In this document: piece after piece, positions 6,946-7,010 of the stretch | Layout: every line of letters starts with the position of its first letter | Position numbering within the stretch: the stretch's first letter is position 1 | From: JAGOBX01 sp017999075 [NCBI: Candidatus Babelota bacterium] | GTDB taxonomy: Bacteria > JAGOBX01 | DNA: 7,010 nt | NCBI GenBank assembly: GCA_017999075.1 | Contig: JAGOBX010000184.1 | Location: 1-7,010 of the forward strand | Direction of reading: 5' to 3' | The notes under the pieces: model-generated | Told to the model about the DNA's origin: nothing | Database searches by the model: none | Seen by the model: only the letters and a program-made list of their open reading frames with translations | Made by a program: the position numbers and the translations under genes

Positions 6946-7010
6946 ATTATTTGTTTGAGTTCTTATTTATTATGTATAAAAAAGTTTTAAATTATTTTTA
7001 GAATTATAAA

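Noticed and set aside
7003-7008. A minus-strand TATAAT as the -10 element of a cheD promoter.
   Set aside because: The -35 region lies at or beyond the window edge, and TATAAT is common by chance in such AT-rich DNA.

Overview
The window is a strongly AT-rich, gene-dense stretch of a Gram-negative bacterial chromosome. An outer membrane is implied by a beta-barrel protein ending in phenylalanine and by a PBP4-type peptidase with a lipoprotein signal. Chemotaxis is implied by CheD, and sigma-54-dependent control by an enhancer-binding protein. I cannot fix the phylum. The codon use and gene mix would suit a low-GC, non-proteobacterial lineage such as a spirochaete or an uncultivated phylum, but that is a guess.

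Layout: positions 2-949 (+) hold the 3' part of an outer-membrane beta-barrel gene that enters from the left edge. Positions 971-2425 (+) encode a lipoprotein D-Ala-D-Ala carboxypeptidase/endopeptidase (PBP4, DacB). Positions 2426-2504 are a short intergenic stretch almost filled by a near-perfect 48-bp palindrome. Positions 2505-4898 (+) encode the most unusual gene here: an RsbW/SpoIIAB-like ATPase-fold domain fused in frame to a full-length acetyl-CoA synthetase. Positions 4941-6422 (+) encode a sigma-54 enhancer-binding protein with an unfamiliar N-terminal region. Positions 6466-6945 (-) encode the chemoreceptor deamidase CheD, convergent with the other genes. No RNA gene, CRISPR array, insertion sequence or integrase was seen, and no gene-free stretch exceeds about 80 bases.

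The four forward genes are closely spaced (gaps of 21, 79 and 42 bp) and could be co-transcribed, although the palindrome may divide the group. The first two belong to the cell envelope. The next two pair an acetate-activating enzyme carrying a regulatory-kinase-like domain with a transcriptional activator. A functional link between acetate activation, partner-switch-type signalling and sigma-54 transcription is possible, but it rests only on the fusion and on adjacency.
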